A stretch of DNA of 64,000 nt, taken from positions 62,001-126,000 of the forward strand of contig JBMONF010000046.1 of the NCBI GenBank assembly GCA_049323455.1, read 5' to 3'. The position numbers and the translations under genes are program-made. Of this stretch, positions 32,474 through 41,602 are shown one piece after another (the first letter of the stretch is position 1; each line of letters begins with the position of its first letter). The notes beneath the pieces were generated by a model that had not been told where the DNA came from, did no database searches, and saw nothing but the letters and a program-made list of their open reading frames with translations. The DNA is from Hypericibacter sp049323455. Lineage in GTDB: Bacteria > Pseudomonadota > Alphaproteobacteria > Dongiales > Dongiaceae.

Positions 32474-35092
32474 TCAGCTTGGCCGGCTCGATTGGCGCCG
32501 TTCCTCGAGATGACGCATGGCGGCGGTGCGGAAGCGGTCGAACTCCTGACGCAGCGATTCCAGCCGCTGAGCGGCGTCGCGCTCGAGGTCCGGGATGGAA
32601 GCGGCGCAGATTTCGCCGCAGATGCGATGGACCCGGATGGCGCCGACATTGGCCGCGCTCGAGCGCAAGCCATGAGCGACGTCGCGGATGCCGGCGATGT
32701 GTTTCTTCTCGACAGCCTCTGCCATGGCCTCGATCAGCGTTTCCGTGTCGCCGATGAAATCCGCCAGAATCTCGCCGAGGAAATTGCCGTCCGGATCCAT
32801 CGCTTCGAGGGCGGCGAGCGCGTTGAAATCGATGAGGGGGCCGCTGTCGGCCTGGAAGCGCGGATGGCTGGCGATATCGGTCACGGCGGCGCGAGCGGCG
32901 CCCGAGGCCGCTTCGACGCCAGCCGGAGCGGCCTCGGGCACCCGCGCGGCCAGTTCCTCGATCACCTTGAGCAGATGGGCGGCCTCGACCGGCTTGGTGA
33001 TGTAGCCGTCCATACCCGCTTCCTGGCACAGCGCCCGCGTCTCGGTGGTGGCGTCGGCGGTGAGAGCCACCATCGGCAGATGCCGCTCGCCCATATGTCC
33101 GAAACGATAGAGCTTGACGACGTCGAGGCCGCTCGTGCCCGGCATGTTGATATCGAGCAGAACCAGATCGAAACGCTCCTGCTCGAGCGCGTCGAGGGCC
33201 GCATCGCCGGTCTCCACCAGATGCGGCTCGTGACCGGCACGCTGCAGGATCTTGGCCGTCACCTTCCGGTTCACCGCGTTGTCCTCGGCGACCAGGATCC
33301 GCAACGGGCGCTGGGCGCGCGCCTCGGCGGCCTGTCGGCGCTGCACCTCCTGCTCTTCGTCCTTGCGCTGGGCGTCGAACACCCGGAAGGCGTGGGTGAC
33401 ATGGCTGAGAACGGCCTCGTCCGGGTGGCGCTCGAGCGCCATCAGGAAGTTTTCTCGCACCGCACCGCCGCTGGTTTCGCCGCCGATCAGCACCAACGCC
33501 AGATCGCCGGTCGGATCGGCGGTTCTGAGCGCGGCCGCGGCATCGGTGGGCGCCAGGCCGACCGAGGGGTCCAGGAAGACGATGTGGTAGTCGATGCCCT
33601 GCTGCTTGTCGTCGATGACGCGATCGACCGCGGCACCCAGCGAGGTGAGGCGGCGCAGAGCGAACCCGGCATTCTCGATGGGGGCCTGCAGATGGCGCGC
33701 CAGACCGGCGTCGTTCGACACCAGCACCACTTCGCGCGCGATGGGCACGATCGGAGCCTGAGCACCGCCGGCTTGCGAGATGGCGAGCGGAATCTCCACA
33801 TGAAAGCGGCTGCCTTTTCCCACCTCGCTCTCGACGCCGATGGAGCCGCCCATGAGGCCGCTGAGCTGCTTGGCCAGCGCGAGGCCGAGGCCGGTGCCGC
33901 CATAGCGTCGGTTGGTCGCGTCGTCGGCCTGTGTGAAGCTGTCGAAGATGCGTTGGCATGCATCCGGCGCGATGCCGATGCCGGTGTCCGCGACCTCGAA
34001 GCGCAGAAGCGGCCGCTCGAGCGTGCCGCCGACGCGCTCGACGGTGAGCAGGATGTGGCCGCGCTCGGTGAACTTGATCGCGTTCGAAAGCAGATTGGTC
34101 AAGATCTGGCGCAGCGGCTGGCGGCCGCCGAAGAGGTATGGCGGCACATCGGCGCCGATATGCGTGGCAAGGCGCAAGCCCTTCTTCGCCGCCTCGTTGC
34201 GCAGGATCCGCACGATATCGGCGATCTCGGCATAGATATCGAAATCGAGCGTCTCGATCGACATCTTGCCGGCTTCGATCTTGGAGAAATCGAGAATGTG
34301 ATTGATCAGCGACAGCAGCGCGCGGGCCGAGGTGCCGATCGTGCGCATCATGTCGCGTTGCTCGCGGTCGAGCCGCGTGTCCTGCATCAGATCGCCGAGA
34401 CCGATGATGGCGTTGAGCGGCGTCCTCAGCTCGTGGCTCATGGTGGCGAGGAATCGGCTCTTGGCTTGGTTGGCTGCCTCCGCCTGTGCCTTGGCCTCGG
34501 TCAATTTGCGGATCAGGCTGGCGACATAGCCGGGCAACACGATCAGGCCGGCAATGAGGCCGAAAGCCAGATGCGGCGAATTGCGCCAATAGTCGGTGCT
34601 CGTCACGACGACCAGCATGCCGATCGTGCTGACGATGGCCGATGCGGCGAGGTAGCGGTTGCCATAGCGAAAGCCGTTGCCGAAGGTGATCCAGAGATAG
34701 ATCGGATAGAGCGGCGTCCCGGCCTCGCCGCCCCAGTGCATGAGCGCGGTGAGCGTGGCGAAATCGGTGATCATGGCCACGAGCCGGCGCGGCGGCGAGA
34801 TGTGCGGCCATGCCACGATCAGGGCGACGTAGCAGCAGGAGAGAACGAAATAGCCGAGGGCCCAGTAGAGGCCTCTGAGATAGTCCTGGTCGGCGAAATC
34901 GCCGAGCGACGACAAAGCGAGGAAGTAAACGGCGAGAATCCCCACGATGACGACGCGCACGATCGCCTGCTCGTGCTCGCTGTCCTGGCGGCGGCGCAGC
35001 CGCTCCTTGAGGAAGCGGGTCAGCGAAACCTGCTCGTGGGTGTCGTTATCCGCGTCGGTCGTCATGGCGAGCCCAATTGCGGACAACGGCAT
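32474..35092 (-). CDS. rpfC: RpfC-type hybrid sensor histidine kinase
   Basis: 872 residues (an ATG at 35065 would give 863). Domain order is that of RpfC, the DSF receptor: a cytoplasmic DSEHEQAIVR start, about five membrane helices to residue 190 with YLWITFGNGFRYGNRYL, HisKA (H220 in MSHELRTPL), HATPase (DTGIGIAPD, GGTGLGLALAKQL), a receiver (D647 in LLDINMPG) and an HPt domain (H807 in VAHGLRSSAANVG). It should bind DSF and relay phosphate through H-D-H to a response regulator, presumably the receiver encoded by the adjacent upstream gene. Confidence 0.88.
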   Translation of the reverse strand: MPLSAIGLAMTTDADNDTHEQVSLTRFLKERLRRRQDSEHEQAIVRVVIVGILAVYFLALSSLGDFADQDYLRGLYWALGYFVLSCCYVALIVAWPHISPPRRLVAMITDFATLTALMHWGGEAGTPLYPIYLWITFGNGFRYGNRYLAASAIVSTIGMLVVVTSTDYWRNSPHLAFGLIAGLIVLPGYVASLIRKLTEAKAQAEAANQAKSRFLATMSHELRTPLNAIIGLGDLMQDTRLDREQRDMMRTIGTSARALLSLINHILDFSKIEAGKMSIETLDFDIYAEIADIVRILRNEAAKKGLRLATHIGADVPPYLFGGRQPLRQILTNLLSNAIKFTERGHILLTVERVGGTLERPLLRFEVADTGIGIAPDACQRIFDSFTQADDATNRRYGGTGLGLALAKQLSGLMGGSIGVESEVGKGSRFHVEIPLAISQAGGAQAPIVPIAREVVLVSNDAGLARHLQAPIENAGFALRRLTSLGAAVDRVIDDKQQGIDYHIVFLDPSVGLAPTDAAAALRTADPTGDLALVLIGGETSGGAVRENFLMALERHPDEAVLSHVTHAFRVFDAQRKDEEQEVQRRQAAEARAQRPLRILVAEDNAVNRKVTAKILQRAGHEPHLVETGDAALDALEQERFDLVLLDINMPGTSGLDVVKLYRFGHMGERHLPMVALTADATTETRALCQEAGMDGYITKPVEAAHLLKVIEELAARVPEAAPAGVEAASGAARAAVTDIASHPRFQADSGPLIDFNALAALEAMDPDGNFLGEILADFIGDTETLIEAMAEAVEKKHIAGIRDVAHGLRSSAANVGAIRVHRICGEICAASIPDLERDAAQRLESLRQEFDRFRTAAMRHLEERRQSSRPS

Positions 35093-35151
35093 GCGCGTCC
35101 GAACCGCATCGGACCGGGCGGTGGACGGGGATCATGCCTGCGTTCAGCCGG

Positions 35152-36738
35152 TTACGCACGGGTCGCCTGACGGTGGGTGCGGCTCGGCGGGAAGAGCAGG
35201 GTGACGCAGGTGCCCACGCCGATCGCGCTCGAGATATCGAACGTCCCGCCATGCAGCTTGGTGAGCTCGATCGCCAGCGGCAGCCCGAGGCCGGTGCCCG
35301 AATAGCTGTGCGTGTCGGCGCGGTGGACCCGGCCGAAACGCGCGATCGCGATAGGAATATCCTGCTCCGCCATGCCAATACCGGTGTCGGTCACGGTGAT
35401 GCGGATACCGCCCGTCTCTGCCAAAGCGGCGCCGATGGTCACGTTGCCGCCGGGCGGGGTGAAGCGGATTCCATTGGACACGAGATTGAGCAGAATCTGC
35501 TTAACTTTCCGTTCATCGGCCTCGAGCAGCGGCAGCTTTCCGCCGATCGCGGCCTTGAGCTCGACCTGGGCTTCCTCGGCGCGCGCCGCCATCAGCCGCG
35601 TGACGTCGTGGAACAGCTTCTTCAGGTCGACGCGGCTCTCGATCAGCTCGAGCTTGCCGGCCTCGATCTGCGACACGTCCAGCATGTCGTCGATGATCTG
35701 CAGCAGGTGCTGCGCACTGGCCAGTATGTCGTTCGAGTATTCGAGGTAGCGCGGATTGCCGATGGGCCCCAGCAGCTCGATCTTCATCATCTCGGCGAAG
35801 CCGATGATGGCGTTGAGGGGCGTCCTGAGTTCGTGGCTGGTGTTGGCGAGGAACTCCGTCTTGGTGTCGTTGGCGGCGTCGGCGCGCTCCTTCGCCTCCC
35901 TGAGCTCGCGCTCGGCCTGCTTGCGATCCGTGATGTCGAGCGAGACGCTGACCACCGTCGCCACACGCCCGCGCCCGTCCGTGAGAGGCGCCTTGGTGGT
36001 GAGGAACACGCGCTCGCGGCCTTCGCGATCGACGAGATGCTCCTCCAGCCCGGTCTGTGCCTGGCCGGTTTCCAGCACCTGGGCCGAGAACTCCTGGTGG
36101 CGCCGGCCATAGTCCTCGCCGAACACCTCCGGCACCTTGCGCCCGACCGCGGCTCCAGCGTCGAGGCCGAAAAAGTCGCACTGGTAGCTGTTGACGAAGC
36201 TGATCTGGCCTTGCGCGTCGGTCGCGCAGATCATCGCCGGCACGGCGTTGATGACGAGGCTCAGCATCTCCTTGGACTGGCGCTGCTCCTCGGTGCGCAA
36301 GCGGTTGGTGAGGTTCAGCACCTCCTCGAGCGTGAGCGCGCGCCGGCGGATGATCTCTTGCTGCCGGCGCATGGTCAGGAGGTTCTGGACGCGGACGCGG
36401 AATTCGTGATGGTCGACGGGGCTGATGAGGAAATCGGAAGCGCCCGCTTCGAGCGCCTTGTAGCGGAATTCGCGGTCTTCATAGACGGTGACGACGATCA
36501 CCGGCACATCGAAGCATTGAGGGCGCTGGCGGAAGGCGCGGATGAATTCCGCGCCGTCGAGCCTCGGCATCTTGAAATCGGTGATGACGAGATCGGGCGT
36601 GTTCTCGGCGGTCCAATCCAGCGCTTCGGCCGCATCGTCGAAGGCGCGCACCGTCACGTCGTTGCCGAGCGAGCTCGCGAGCTTGGCAAGAATGTTGCGG
36701 TTGGTTACACGGTCGTCGATGACGACGATGAGCGACAT
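35152..36738 (-). CDS. RpfG-like receiver fused to PAS and histidine kinase
   Basis: 528 residues. The receiver (1-130, phospho-acceptor D54) has the segments DLVITDFKMPRLDGAEFI and VIVVTVYEDREFRYKALEAG with FLISPVDHHEF, which closely resemble the RpfG receiver. The output is not HD-GYP but a PAS domain (about 165-285), HisKA (H302 in TSHELRTPL) and HATPase (GTGLGLPLAIELTKLHGG). It precedes the rpfC-like gene by 60 bases in the same direction, so they are probably co-transcribed. It most likely receives phosphate from the RpfC-like HPt domain and passes the signal to another regulator. Confidence 0.85.
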   Translation of the reverse strand: MSLIVVIDDRVTNRNILAKLASSLGNDVTVRAFDDAAEALDWTAENTPDLVITDFKMPRLDGAEFIRAFRQRPQCFDVPVIVVTVYEDREFRYKALEAGASDFLISPVDHHEFRVRVQNLLTMRRQQEIIRRRALTLEEVLNLTNRLRTEEQRQSKEMLSLVINAVPAMICATDAQGQISFVNSYQCDFFGLDAGAAVGRKVPEVFGEDYGRRHQEFSAQVLETGQAQTGLEEHLVDREGRERVFLTTKAPLTDGRGRVATVVSVSLDITDRKQAERELREAKERADAANDTKTEFLANTSHELRTPLNAIIGFAEMMKIELLGPIGNPRYLEYSNDILASAQHLLQIIDDMLDVSQIEAGKLELIESRVDLKKLFHDVTRLMAARAEEAQVELKAAIGGKLPLLEADERKVKQILLNLVSNGIRFTPPGGNVTIGAALAETGGIRITVTDTGIGMAEQDIPIAIARFGRVHRADTHSYSGTGLGLPLAIELTKLHGGTFDISSAIGVGTCVTLLFPPSRTHRQATRA

Positions 36739-37132
36739 GGCGCCTCACACTCCTCGACACGAGGCGCCGGGCCCGCCGCCGATCGCTGCGGCCGGCGTAA
36801 CTGGCGAGCCTGCATCCTCGGCACCGGTCCCGCTGCCGTCACGGCTCAACCCCGTACCGTTAACCATAATAATCCGGCCTCCCTGGCATGTCGCAACCCC
36901 ACGTCCCCGGCACGGGCCACTCGCGGCCCGAATCATCACTTCAGCGCTCACGCATAACCCCTTCATAACACTAGAAAGACGAACAGTTAATTCTCTGTAA
37001 ACGCAGATTGAGATTTCTCGGCGCTGTCATCGTTAGGAGGCGCCGAGGAGGCCAGGGCCGGCTTTACGGGGGTAGAACCGGCACCTAGACTGCGCCGCCT
37101 CGAAAAGGACACGGGGGGCGGCGGGTGAGGCC
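36739..37132. other. intergenic region between the kinase operon and dacA
   Basis: 394 bases with no recognised gene. The central part (about 36855-37015) is less GC-rich, with CCGTTAACCATAATAATCC and a GTTAATTCTCTGTAAACG stretch, and should hold the divergent promoters of the kinase operon and the carboxypeptidase gene. Confidence 0.35.
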
Positions 37133-38365
37133 ATGCGCTGGGATGGCGGCCGCAGCGTGACCGCGCGGGGGCTGGCATTGGGGCTTGCCCTCACGACCGG
37201 TCTGATGGCGTTTGGCCGGACGCCGGCGCAGGCGGACCCGATGGCGAGCATCGTGATCGACGCGGCCACCGGCCAGGTGCTGGAACAGGCCGACGCGACC
37301 CGGCCTTGGCATCCGGCCTCCCTCACCAAGCTCATGACCGTCTATCTGGCCTTCGCCGCGATCGAGGCCGGGCGAATGACGCTCGACGACGTGCTCACGG
37401 TGTCGCCGACGGCTGCGGCCCAGCCCGAAACGAGGCTGGGCCTGCGCGAGGGCAAGACCATCACCGTGGAGCAGGCGATCAAGGCGGTGATCGTGCGCTC
37501 GGCCAACGACGCCGCCGTGCTGCTGAGCGAGCACATCGCCGGCAGCGAGGACGCGTTCGCGACAATGATGACCGCGAAGGCGCAGGATCTCGGCATGCGG
37601 CGGACCGTGTTCCACAACGCCACCGGCCTGCCGAATGACGGGCAAGTGACGACCGCGCGCGACATGGCGCTGCTGGCGCGCGCGCTCTGGCGCGATTTTC
37701 CGCAGCATTACCGGATCTTCTCCACCAGCAGCATTCAATGGGGCGGTCAGACGCTCTCGAGCTACAACGGACTGCTCAGCGCCTATCAGGGTGCCGACGG
37801 CCTCAAGACCGGCTTCACCTGCGCTTCGGGCTATAACCTGGTCGGCTCCGCCATGCGCGGCGATCGGCGGTTGATCGGCGTCGTGCTCGGCGGGCGTACC
37901 AGCGCAGAACGCAACGGCCAGATGGTGAAACTGCTGGACGCCGGCTTTCGAACGGCGGTCGTGCCGGACCTGCCGGTCATCGACGGCCTCGCCGATGGCG
38001 ATGCCAGGCCCGCGCCCCAGCAGCTATCCTCGGCCGAATGCGCCACCTTGCCGCCCATGGTGGGGGTCGGCAACGGCGGCGGCCGCCTGCCAGGCTGGGC
38101 TGTCATTTTCGGCGCCTTTCCGGACCAGGGCCGAGCGCGCAAGGTGGTGGATGAGGCGCGCAAGATGCTGCAGCCCGTTCTTTCGCACGGCCAGCCTGCC
38201 GTGATCCGCCGCCAGCAGGAGGGCGTCTATGGCTGGGCGGCCCTTCTGGTCGGCCTCGAGCAGAAGGAGGCGGGCGCCGCCTGCAAGCATTTGTGGTCGA
38301 AGGGCGCCTATTGCCTGGCTCTCAATCCCGACGTGCTCAATAGCCCGACGGCGCTATGGCGATGA
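37133..38365 (+). CDS. D-alanyl-D-alanine carboxypeptidase with SPOR domain
   Basis: 410 residues with a signal peptide (about 1-34). It is a penicillin-binding protein of the DacA/DacF class that trims the terminal D-Ala of peptidoglycan side chains in the periplasm. The active-site motifs are S63-L-T-K66, S123-A-N125 and K225-T-G. Residues about 315-400 (GWAVIFGAFPDQGRARKVVD) are a SPOR domain, which targets denuded septal glycan, so a role at the division site is likely. Monocistronic. Confidence 0.9.
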   Translation: MRWDGGRSVTARGLALGLALTTGLMAFGRTPAQADPMASIVIDAATGQVLEQADATRPWHPASLTKLMTVYLAFAAIEAGRMTLDDVLTVSPTAAAQPETRLGLREGKTITVEQAIKAVIVRSANDAAVLLSEHIAGSEDAFATMMTAKAQDLGMRRTVFHNATGLPNDGQVTTARDMALLARALWRDFPQHYRIFSTSSIQWGGQTLSSYNGLLSAYQGADGLKTGFTCASGYNLVGSAMRGDRRLIGVVLGGRTSAERNGQMVKLLDAGFRTAVVPDLPVIDGLADGDARPAPQQLSSAECATLPPMVGVGNGGGRLPGWAVIFGAFPDQGRARKVVDEARKMLQPVLSHGQPAVIRRQQEGVYGWAALLVGLEQKEAGAACKHLWSKGAYCLALNPDVLNSPTALWR

Positions 38366-38467
38366 TTCCGGCCGGGCCCAGCGACGATGAAGAAGGAGCC
38401 GCGCTCCCGAGAGCGCGGCCCCGAAAGCGGCGGCATCCAAGATGGACAATCTACTGAAAGCTCACAT

Positions 38468-38944
38468 CTAGTCGAGCTTCTGGCGGAACCGCTGATGGCA
38501 GCCGCCGCAACCTTCCTTGCCCATCACCGTGAAGGCCTCGCCGATGGCGGCCTTGTCGCCCGCGCTCACGGCCGCGACGGTGGCCGCAGCCAGTTCGCCG
38601 AGCTTGCTCGCGGCCGCCTTGAAGGCGGCGAAGTCGGCCCAGATTTCCGGTTTGGCGCCGGTCTTGCCGACATTGTCGCTGAGGCTGGTGCCCTGAGGAA
38701 AGAGATCGGGAATCTTGGCGGCGTCGGCCCGGATCGTCTGGGCAGCCGCCGTGACCGCCGGCAGGTCGCCCTGGTTTTTCTCCAGAAAGTTATTAATGAT
38801 TTCCATTTGTTTGGCATTGTCCTTCATCAGGGCACGGCGCTGGTCGACGACGGTATCGGCGTCGCTGCGGCTGCTATGGAGAATGGCGCTGCCAATCGCG
38901 ACGACCGCCGCCAGACCCAGGACAGCCCATTTTTTTCGGCTCAT
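38468..38944 (-). CDS. cytochrome c' / c-556 family protein
   Basis: 158 residues from the ATG at 38944, behind AGGAGAG. An N-terminal hydrophobic segment (KKWAVLGLAAVVAIGSAIL) exports it; the rest is the four-helix cytochrome c' fold ending in the haem motif CGGCHQRFRQK. Such proteins bind haem c in the periplasm and handle NO or transfer electrons. Monocistronic, between the carboxypeptidase and a divergent lipoprotein gene. Confidence 0.88.
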   Translation of the reverse strand: MSRKKWAVLGLAAVVAIGSAILHSSRSDADTVVDQRRALMKDNAKQMEIINNFLEKNQGDLPAVTAAAQTIRADAAKIPDLFPQGTSLSDNVGKTGAKPEIWADFAAFKAAASKLGELAAATVAAVSAGDKAAIGEAFTVMGKEGCGGCHQRFRQKLD

Positions 38945-39132
38945 GAACACTCTCCTGCCAAAGGTTAGCCTCTGCGGAAGACCCGATCCGACCGGGTCGA
39001 GCGGCGGCAAAATAGACGATGCAAATTGCAGCTCAAAGTAGGCACCGGCCGGTAACCTCGCGCGAGCACGGCGGCATCTCGTATATAACGTCCGGCGCCC
39101 CCATGTTGTTCACGTGGATGTTATCGCCGGCC

Positions 39133-39789
39133 ATGCGGCATCTCCGTAATCTCGGCTGGTATCCGGCTTCGGCGCGCGCCGTGGCGCTGCTGTTGGCGGT
39201 GTTGCTGGCCGCCTGCAGCACCACGCCGTCGCCGCCCAGGCCGGCGATGGTTCCGCTCAGTAGCGCAAACGACTATGGCTACAGCGAGGTGAAGCTGCAG
39301 GATGACCGCTATCAGGTGAGCTATATCTCACCGCGTCAGCGCGTCTCCACCAGCCGCACCGATCGCGAAGCCGAAGTGGCCCGGGAGCGCACGCGCGCTC
39401 ACGACTTTGCCCTGTGGCGAGCCGCGCAGTTGGCGAAGGAGAATGGCTTCCTCGCGCTCAAGGTGCTGGAGGAGCATACCGACAGCGATGTCGATGTGAC
39501 GGGCGGGCGCGGTTACCGGCCGGACCCGTTCTTCTATGGCTATTACGGCTACCGCGATCCCTGGTACTGGCGCCGGCCCTGGTATCCCTATCGCCCCGGC
39601 TATTTCGGCGACCCGTTCTACGACCCGTTTTACGGCCCGGGCTATTACTACGAGCGTCCGCGCGCCAGCCTGCGCGTGTCGGTGCGGCTGGTCGTGCGCT
39701 TCTTCAAGGAGGTGAGCGCCGATGCTCGCGCCGCCGACGACATCATCGCGGAGATGACGAAGACATACGGGACCCCCGTTTATCAGTGA
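39133..39789 (+). CDS. putative lipoprotein, Tyr/Pro/Gly-rich
   Basis: 218 residues from the ATG at 39133 (an ATG at 39103 is also in frame). A signal with lipobox LLAAC predicts an outer- or inner-membrane lipoprotein. Residues about 35-125 are a compact domain resembling the CC0125/CC1285 lipoprotein group (GYSEVKLQDDRYQVSY, then RAAQLAKENGF); residues 135-180 are an unusual Tyr/Pro/Trp/Gly-rich stretch. Its 3' end overlaps the convergent gene by 47 bases. Confidence 0.7.
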   Translation: MRHLRNLGWYPASARAVALLLAVLLAACSTTPSPPRPAMVPLSSANDYGYSEVKLQDDRYQVSYISPRQRVSTSRTDREAEVARERTRAHDFALWRAAQLAKENGFLALKVLEEHTDSDVDVTGGRGYRPDPFFYGYYGYRDPWYWRRPWYPYRPGYFGDPFYDPFYGPGYYYERPRASLRVSVRLVVRFFKEVSADARAADDIIAEMTKTYGTPVYQ

Positions 39790-40309
39790 TTCTCCAGGAG
39801 CTGTTGTCTGCGTGCAGGCGGCGCAGCCGAAGCGCGGCATCTTCGATGCGGATCCGCCAGGCGAGCAGGGCGAGATTGGCCAGACCGAACGAAACCGCCA
39901 GCCACCAAGCGCCGAAGGCCGCCGGCAGCAGGGGTATCTCAAGCGCAACGACGAGATAGTTCGGATGGCGGCAGAGGCGATAGGGACCGCGGCGCACCAG
40001 GGCTGCGCCCGGGAGGGTGAGGATCCGCGTCGTCCAGAAGCGGCCGAGCGTGAGGATCACCCACAGGCGCAGCAACTGCAGGACGGCGAAGAGACCGAGC
40101 AGCGCCCCATTGGGAGGGCTCTTCGGCGGCACCAGCAGCCACAGCGCCGCAAGCCAGAGCGCGTGCAGCGCGACGATCGCCGGGTAGTGGCCCGCGCCGT
40201 GCTCGATCGCACCCGCCGCCAGCAGTCGCCGCGCGTTGCGGCGCGCATGGATCAGCTCGGTCAGTCTTGCCGCCACGACATAGGCGAGGACAGCCTGCAG
40301 CACTGTCAT
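39743..40309 (-). CDS. isoprenylcysteine carboxyl methyltransferase-like membrane enzyme
   Basis: 188 residues with about five membrane helices. The C-terminal RRGPYRLCRHPNYLVVALEI segment is the SAM-binding signature of the ICMT/phospholipid methyltransferase family. Its start overlaps the stop of the type III PKS gene (ATGA). Paired in this way, such methyltransferases O-methylate the phenolic lipid made by the synthase, as SrsB does with SrsA in Streptomyces; transfer of that role here is inference. Confidence 0.82.
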   Translation of the reverse strand: MTVLQAVLAYVVAARLTELIHARRNARRLLAAGAIEHGAGHYPAIVALHALWLAALWLLVPPKSPPNGALLGLFAVLQLLRLWVILTLGRFWTTRILTLPGAALVRRGPYRLCRHPNYLVVALEIPLLPAAFGAWWLAVSFGLANLALLAWRIRIEDAALRLRRLHADNSSWRITDKRGSRMSSSSPR

Positions 40310-41433
40310 GGCGGGCTCAGCACCTGAAAGCCGACCGTGAAGCCCGGCCCCAGCGCCGACATGAGCCAACGGCCGTGCCGCTGCCGGGACAGCATGCGCT
40401 CGAGCACGAACAGCACCGTCGCGGCCGACATGTTGCCATAGTCGCGCAGTACGGCGCGGGCCTCGGTCATGGCGCCCGGTACCAAGCCGAAGGAGCCTTC
40501 GAGCGCATCGATCACCTTGGCGCCGCCCGGATGGCAGACATGGTCGTCGATGGCATCGAGCGAAAGGCCGTGGCGGGCGAGGAAGGTCGCGGTCGCATCG
40601 CGGAGCTGGCTACGCACCAGCGCGGGGATGTCGCGGGAGAACAGCACGCCGAGCCCGTCCTCCTCCACATGCCAGCCCATGACGTCGAGCGTGCCGGGCC
40701 AGGTATGCTCGCCGGCCGGGCCCAGCACGGGGCCGTCGCCCTCGGTCGAGATCAGGGCCGCCGATGCGCCGTCGCCGAACAGCGCCGTCGCGATGACGTT
40801 GCTCTTGGAGTTGTCGCCGCGCCGGAAGGTGAGGGCGCAGAGCTCGACCACCAGCAGCAGCACGTTGCGCCCGGGCTGGGCGCAAGCCAGCTCGGCCGCC
40901 CGGGCGAGGCCCAGCACGCCGCCGGCGCAGCCCAGGCCGAACACCGGCAGGCGCCGCAGATCGCGACGGAAGGGCAGGCGCTCCATCAGAAGCGCGTCGA
41001 GACTGGGCGTGGCGATGCCGGTGGTCGAGACGGCCACCACGCTGTCGATGCGTTCCCAGCCCACACCGGCCGAAGCGAGGCAGCGTGTCGCCGCCTCGGC
41101 GAGAAGGGCCGGCGCGTGCTCCGCGAAAAGCTGCGTGCGCTCCTTCCACCCGTGCCGGGTGAAGTACCAATCCAGCGGCACGCAGGAATAGCGGGTGGCG
41201 ATGCCGGCATGCCCATAGGTCGGCAGTAGACGGTCGAGCTCGTCGGGCGGGCGGTCGAACAGGTGGGGCGCCGCGGCCATGATCTCGCCTTGCGGCAGGC
41301 GATGAGGCGGCACGGCGGTCGCGACGGCCCGCAGCCGCGGGGCCAGCGGGTCGGGAACGGAGGGGGCGCGGGATCTTGCTGCCTGCAAGGGGCGACCTGC
41401 GGATAGAATGCGCGGAGAGAGCGGGTCTGCCAT
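40306..41433 (-). CDS. type III polyketide synthase (chalcone synthase-like)
   Basis: 375 residues from the ATG at 41433. The thiolase-fold triad is complete with the usual spacing: C169 (GLGCAGG), H301 (CHPGGAK) and N334 (YGNMSAAT). The enzyme condenses a starter acyl-CoA with malonyl-CoA; in proteobacteria the usual products are alkylresorcinols or alkylpyrones. Operon with the ICMT-like gene. The starter cannot be read from the sequence. Confidence 0.88.
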   Translation of the reverse strand: MADPLSPRILSAGRPLQAARSRAPSVPDPLAPRLRAVATAVPPHRLPQGEIMAAAPHLFDRPPDELDRLLPTYGHAGIATRYSCVPLDWYFTRHGWKERTQLFAEHAPALLAEAATRCLASAGVGWERIDSVVAVSTTGIATPSLDALLMERLPFRRDLRRLPVFGLGCAGGVLGLARAAELACAQPGRNVLLLVVELCALTFRRGDNSKSNVIATALFGDGASAALISTEGDGPVLGPAGEHTWPGTLDVMGWHVEEDGLGVLFSRDIPALVRSQLRDATATFLARHGLSLDAIDDHVCHPGGAKVIDALEGSFGLVPGAMTEARAVLRDYGNMSAATVLFVLERMLSRQRHGRWLMSALGPGFTVGFQVLSPP

Positions 41434-41602
41434 GGCTCCGGCCGGCCCGAGAGTGGGCCCATCGGCATCGTCGCCGCAAGCCGCAGGCCGATCACAATTT
41501 GGAGAACGAGCCGCGGGCCGCGGGATTCCGTGGCGACGCGGCCTCGGTATAATGGCGACGGCAGAGCGGCGGAGGCGGCGAGGGTCGCAGCAGGCAGTGG
41601 AT

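Noticed and set aside
32193..35170. Very long frames on both strands over the rpfC-like gene
   Set aside because: Only the 872-residue minus frame shows kinase, receiver and HPt motifs; the others are Arg/His-rich shadows.
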